Source: Himantopus leucocephalus (Eukaryota; Chordata; Aves; Charadriiformes; Recurvirostridae). Taken from it: a stretch of DNA of 64,000 nt. Positions 62,674-64,000 of this stretch are shown here, in pieces; within the stretch, counting starts at the first letter, position 1, and each line of letters begins with the position of its first letter. The notes under the pieces were generated by a model. The model was not told where the DNA came from. It saw only the letters and a program-made list of their open reading frames with translations, and ran no database searches. The stretch covers positions 92,881,168 through 92,945,167 of the forward strand of contig RSEF01000001.1 of NCBI GenBank assembly GCA_003993805.1, read 5' to 3'. The translations under genes and the position numbers were made by a program.

Positions 62674-64000
62674 GTGAGTCTAGTGGGACCCCATTTGGGA
62701 GGGGGTCCTCCTAATAGCCTTCATCCCATTTGGGAACTGCTGCCAGGTTTGTGAAAGGGTCATGGGTTCAGCAAAGATGAAACTTCCCTTCAGCATCATC
62801 TAGGAGCAGGGGAGGGGAAAGAATGAATTGCCCGTTTTTTACATCCACCTTCCCATGCATCCCCATAGGGACAAAACTCCTCACACAGGCAGGCAGACAT
62901 GGACTGGAAGGACTCCTCAGGATCCAACTTTCCACTCACCCAGTACATAAATACGTTCATTTGACATGTATGTTTCCATGTGGGATGTCTCTGAACCCCC
63001 ATGTATTCCTGCATGATCCAGCTCAAAAGCAGACTCCTTCCTGGATTCAGCAGGGAGGGAATCACAGTTTATGAAACTCCAAGGTTTGACCTTGTCACCT
63101 TTTTGCATTATTCTCTTTCCCCCCATTCTTTGGATTTCTGGAGGGGCAAGCAGAGGGCAGGACCACTAGCCAGGTGCGCAGGCAGCTGCAGTGCCCAGCA
63201 CCAGTGGATAGTACCTTTGGGGAGGAGGCAAGGGAGTGAGGCCTGTGGGCGTCTCCTTGTGGAGATGTGGAGCAAGAAGCATCAGGAAGGGCATCTGTTC
63301 CAGGAACTTGGGCAGTCTCTGGTCTGGAGGGACTTCCCCCAAGGCAGGGAGCAGTTTCCTGTGGGACCTCTTGCTGGCTTAATTGCACACATCTGCCCCT
63401 TGCTCTGGCAGTTTTGCTGTCTAACTTCTCCTCTCTGCTGTTGAGTTTAAGTGCTCAAGGATGTGGAGGTCTAAAGAGGGAAAAGGCCCTAAAAGAGAGG
63501 GTCTGGCCAGTGATGTGGGCACAACCACTTATTCCAGCTGTGCCAGTGGGTGTCATATGAGACCTTGCCCCTCTCTGCAGCCTGTGCTTCCCTCTGTATC
63601 CTCAGACCATGGCAGCAGCACCACAGATGCTTGTGTGTGTGTATCTCGTCCAGTCACTTCCCAGCTCTCATGGCAGGCCCCACGGCTGCGAGGTGCTGCT
63701 GCGCAGAAGGGCACGTGTGTGTGGGACAGGCAGAGTCCCAGGCACTGGGGCTGAACTGAAGCCATCCCCCTTGCTGAAACCTTCGGGCACAGAGACTCTG
63801 CCGCCTGCAGAGAAGGGGTCAGTGCCACGTTCCTGTGCCAGTGTACCCTCCTGCTCCTGCCATGCTCCCCGCAGCCACCTTGGCTGCTGCTGAGAGTCCC
63901 TGGCTCAGCAGGGTCAAGGGTGGCTCCTCAAAGTCACCCTGAGCTGTCACCTCATGCTCTGCCAGCCCTTTGCAGGTACACACATGGCTGTTTCAGAGGG
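62674..64000 (+). other. NRIP2 intron 1 (to window edge)
   Basis: GC content is higher than in the intergenic region to the left. I looked for the next conserved NRIP2 segment (human QPRSVIQRRLVEG) and did not find it. Several open frames near 63461-63893 follow possible acceptors (for example ctctgcag near 63580), but none resembles NRIP2, so they are left uncalled. Confidence 0.6.

Noticed and set aside
63461..63893. Overlapping frames near the right edge as NRIP2 exon 2
   Set aside because: They do not resemble the conserved NRIP2 sequence expected after TSKDL, and several frames are equally open.
1..64000. CRISPR array, bacterial operon, tRNA or rRNA genes
   Set aside because: No regularly spaced direct repeats, no ribosome-binding-site-led gene trains, and no cloverleaf or rRNA-like segment were seen. 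The sequence is a vertebrate nuclear locus.

Overview
The window is vertebrate nuclear DNA and almost certainly from a bird. It has small spliced exons with GT/AG borders separated by long AT-rich introns, several CR1 LINE copies (the dominant avian retroposon) and avian-type solo retroviral LTRs with short target-site duplications. There are no prokaryotic features. I found no undescribed biological system. The value lies in the exon structure, the gap, and a few unexplained structures.

Layout from left to right. 1-4,680 is a gene-poor stretch that I read as intron 1 of a minus-strand gene lying off the left edge. 4,690-6,130 is a strong CpG island with a good minus-strand splice donor at its left part; by the conserved order in vertebrates (TEAD4 follows TULP3) it is probably the TEAD4 promoter and non-coding first exon. 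6,130-12,600 is intergenic with one CR1 3' end. 12,600-31,444 is TULP3 on the minus strand: ten coding exons (human exons 2-11) can be placed to the base, giving 450 codons and a complete tubby domain. 31,445-39,426 is the TULP3 intron 1 side, ending in a long dead CR1. 39,427-39,526 is a 100-N assembly gap. 39,675-46,480 is FOXM1 on the plus strand from its third exon to its polyadenylation region, about 616 visible codons including the whole forkhead domain and the C-terminal transactivation domain. 46,485-62,150 is intergenic, with two solo LTR candidates and two CR1 fragments. 62,443-62,673 is the first coding exon of NRIP2 (plus), whose remaining exons lie past the right edge or are not recognisable here.

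The order TEAD4(-), TULP3(-), FOXM1(+), NRIP2(+) is the mammalian 12p13 order turned around. TULP3 and FOXM1 are head-to-head, and their shared 5' region (TULP3 exon 1, FOXM1 exons 1-2 and, if present in birds, RHNO1) is missing from the visible sequence. The likely place is the gap, which is flanked by two CR1 copies in opposite orientation.

The genes are not an operon. TULP3 is an IFT-A adaptor for ciliary trafficking, FOXM1 a mitotic transcription factor, NRIP2 a nuclear-receptor-interacting protein, and TEAD4 the DNA-binding partner of YAP/TAZ. Gene names rest on remembered family sequences, not on a database search.
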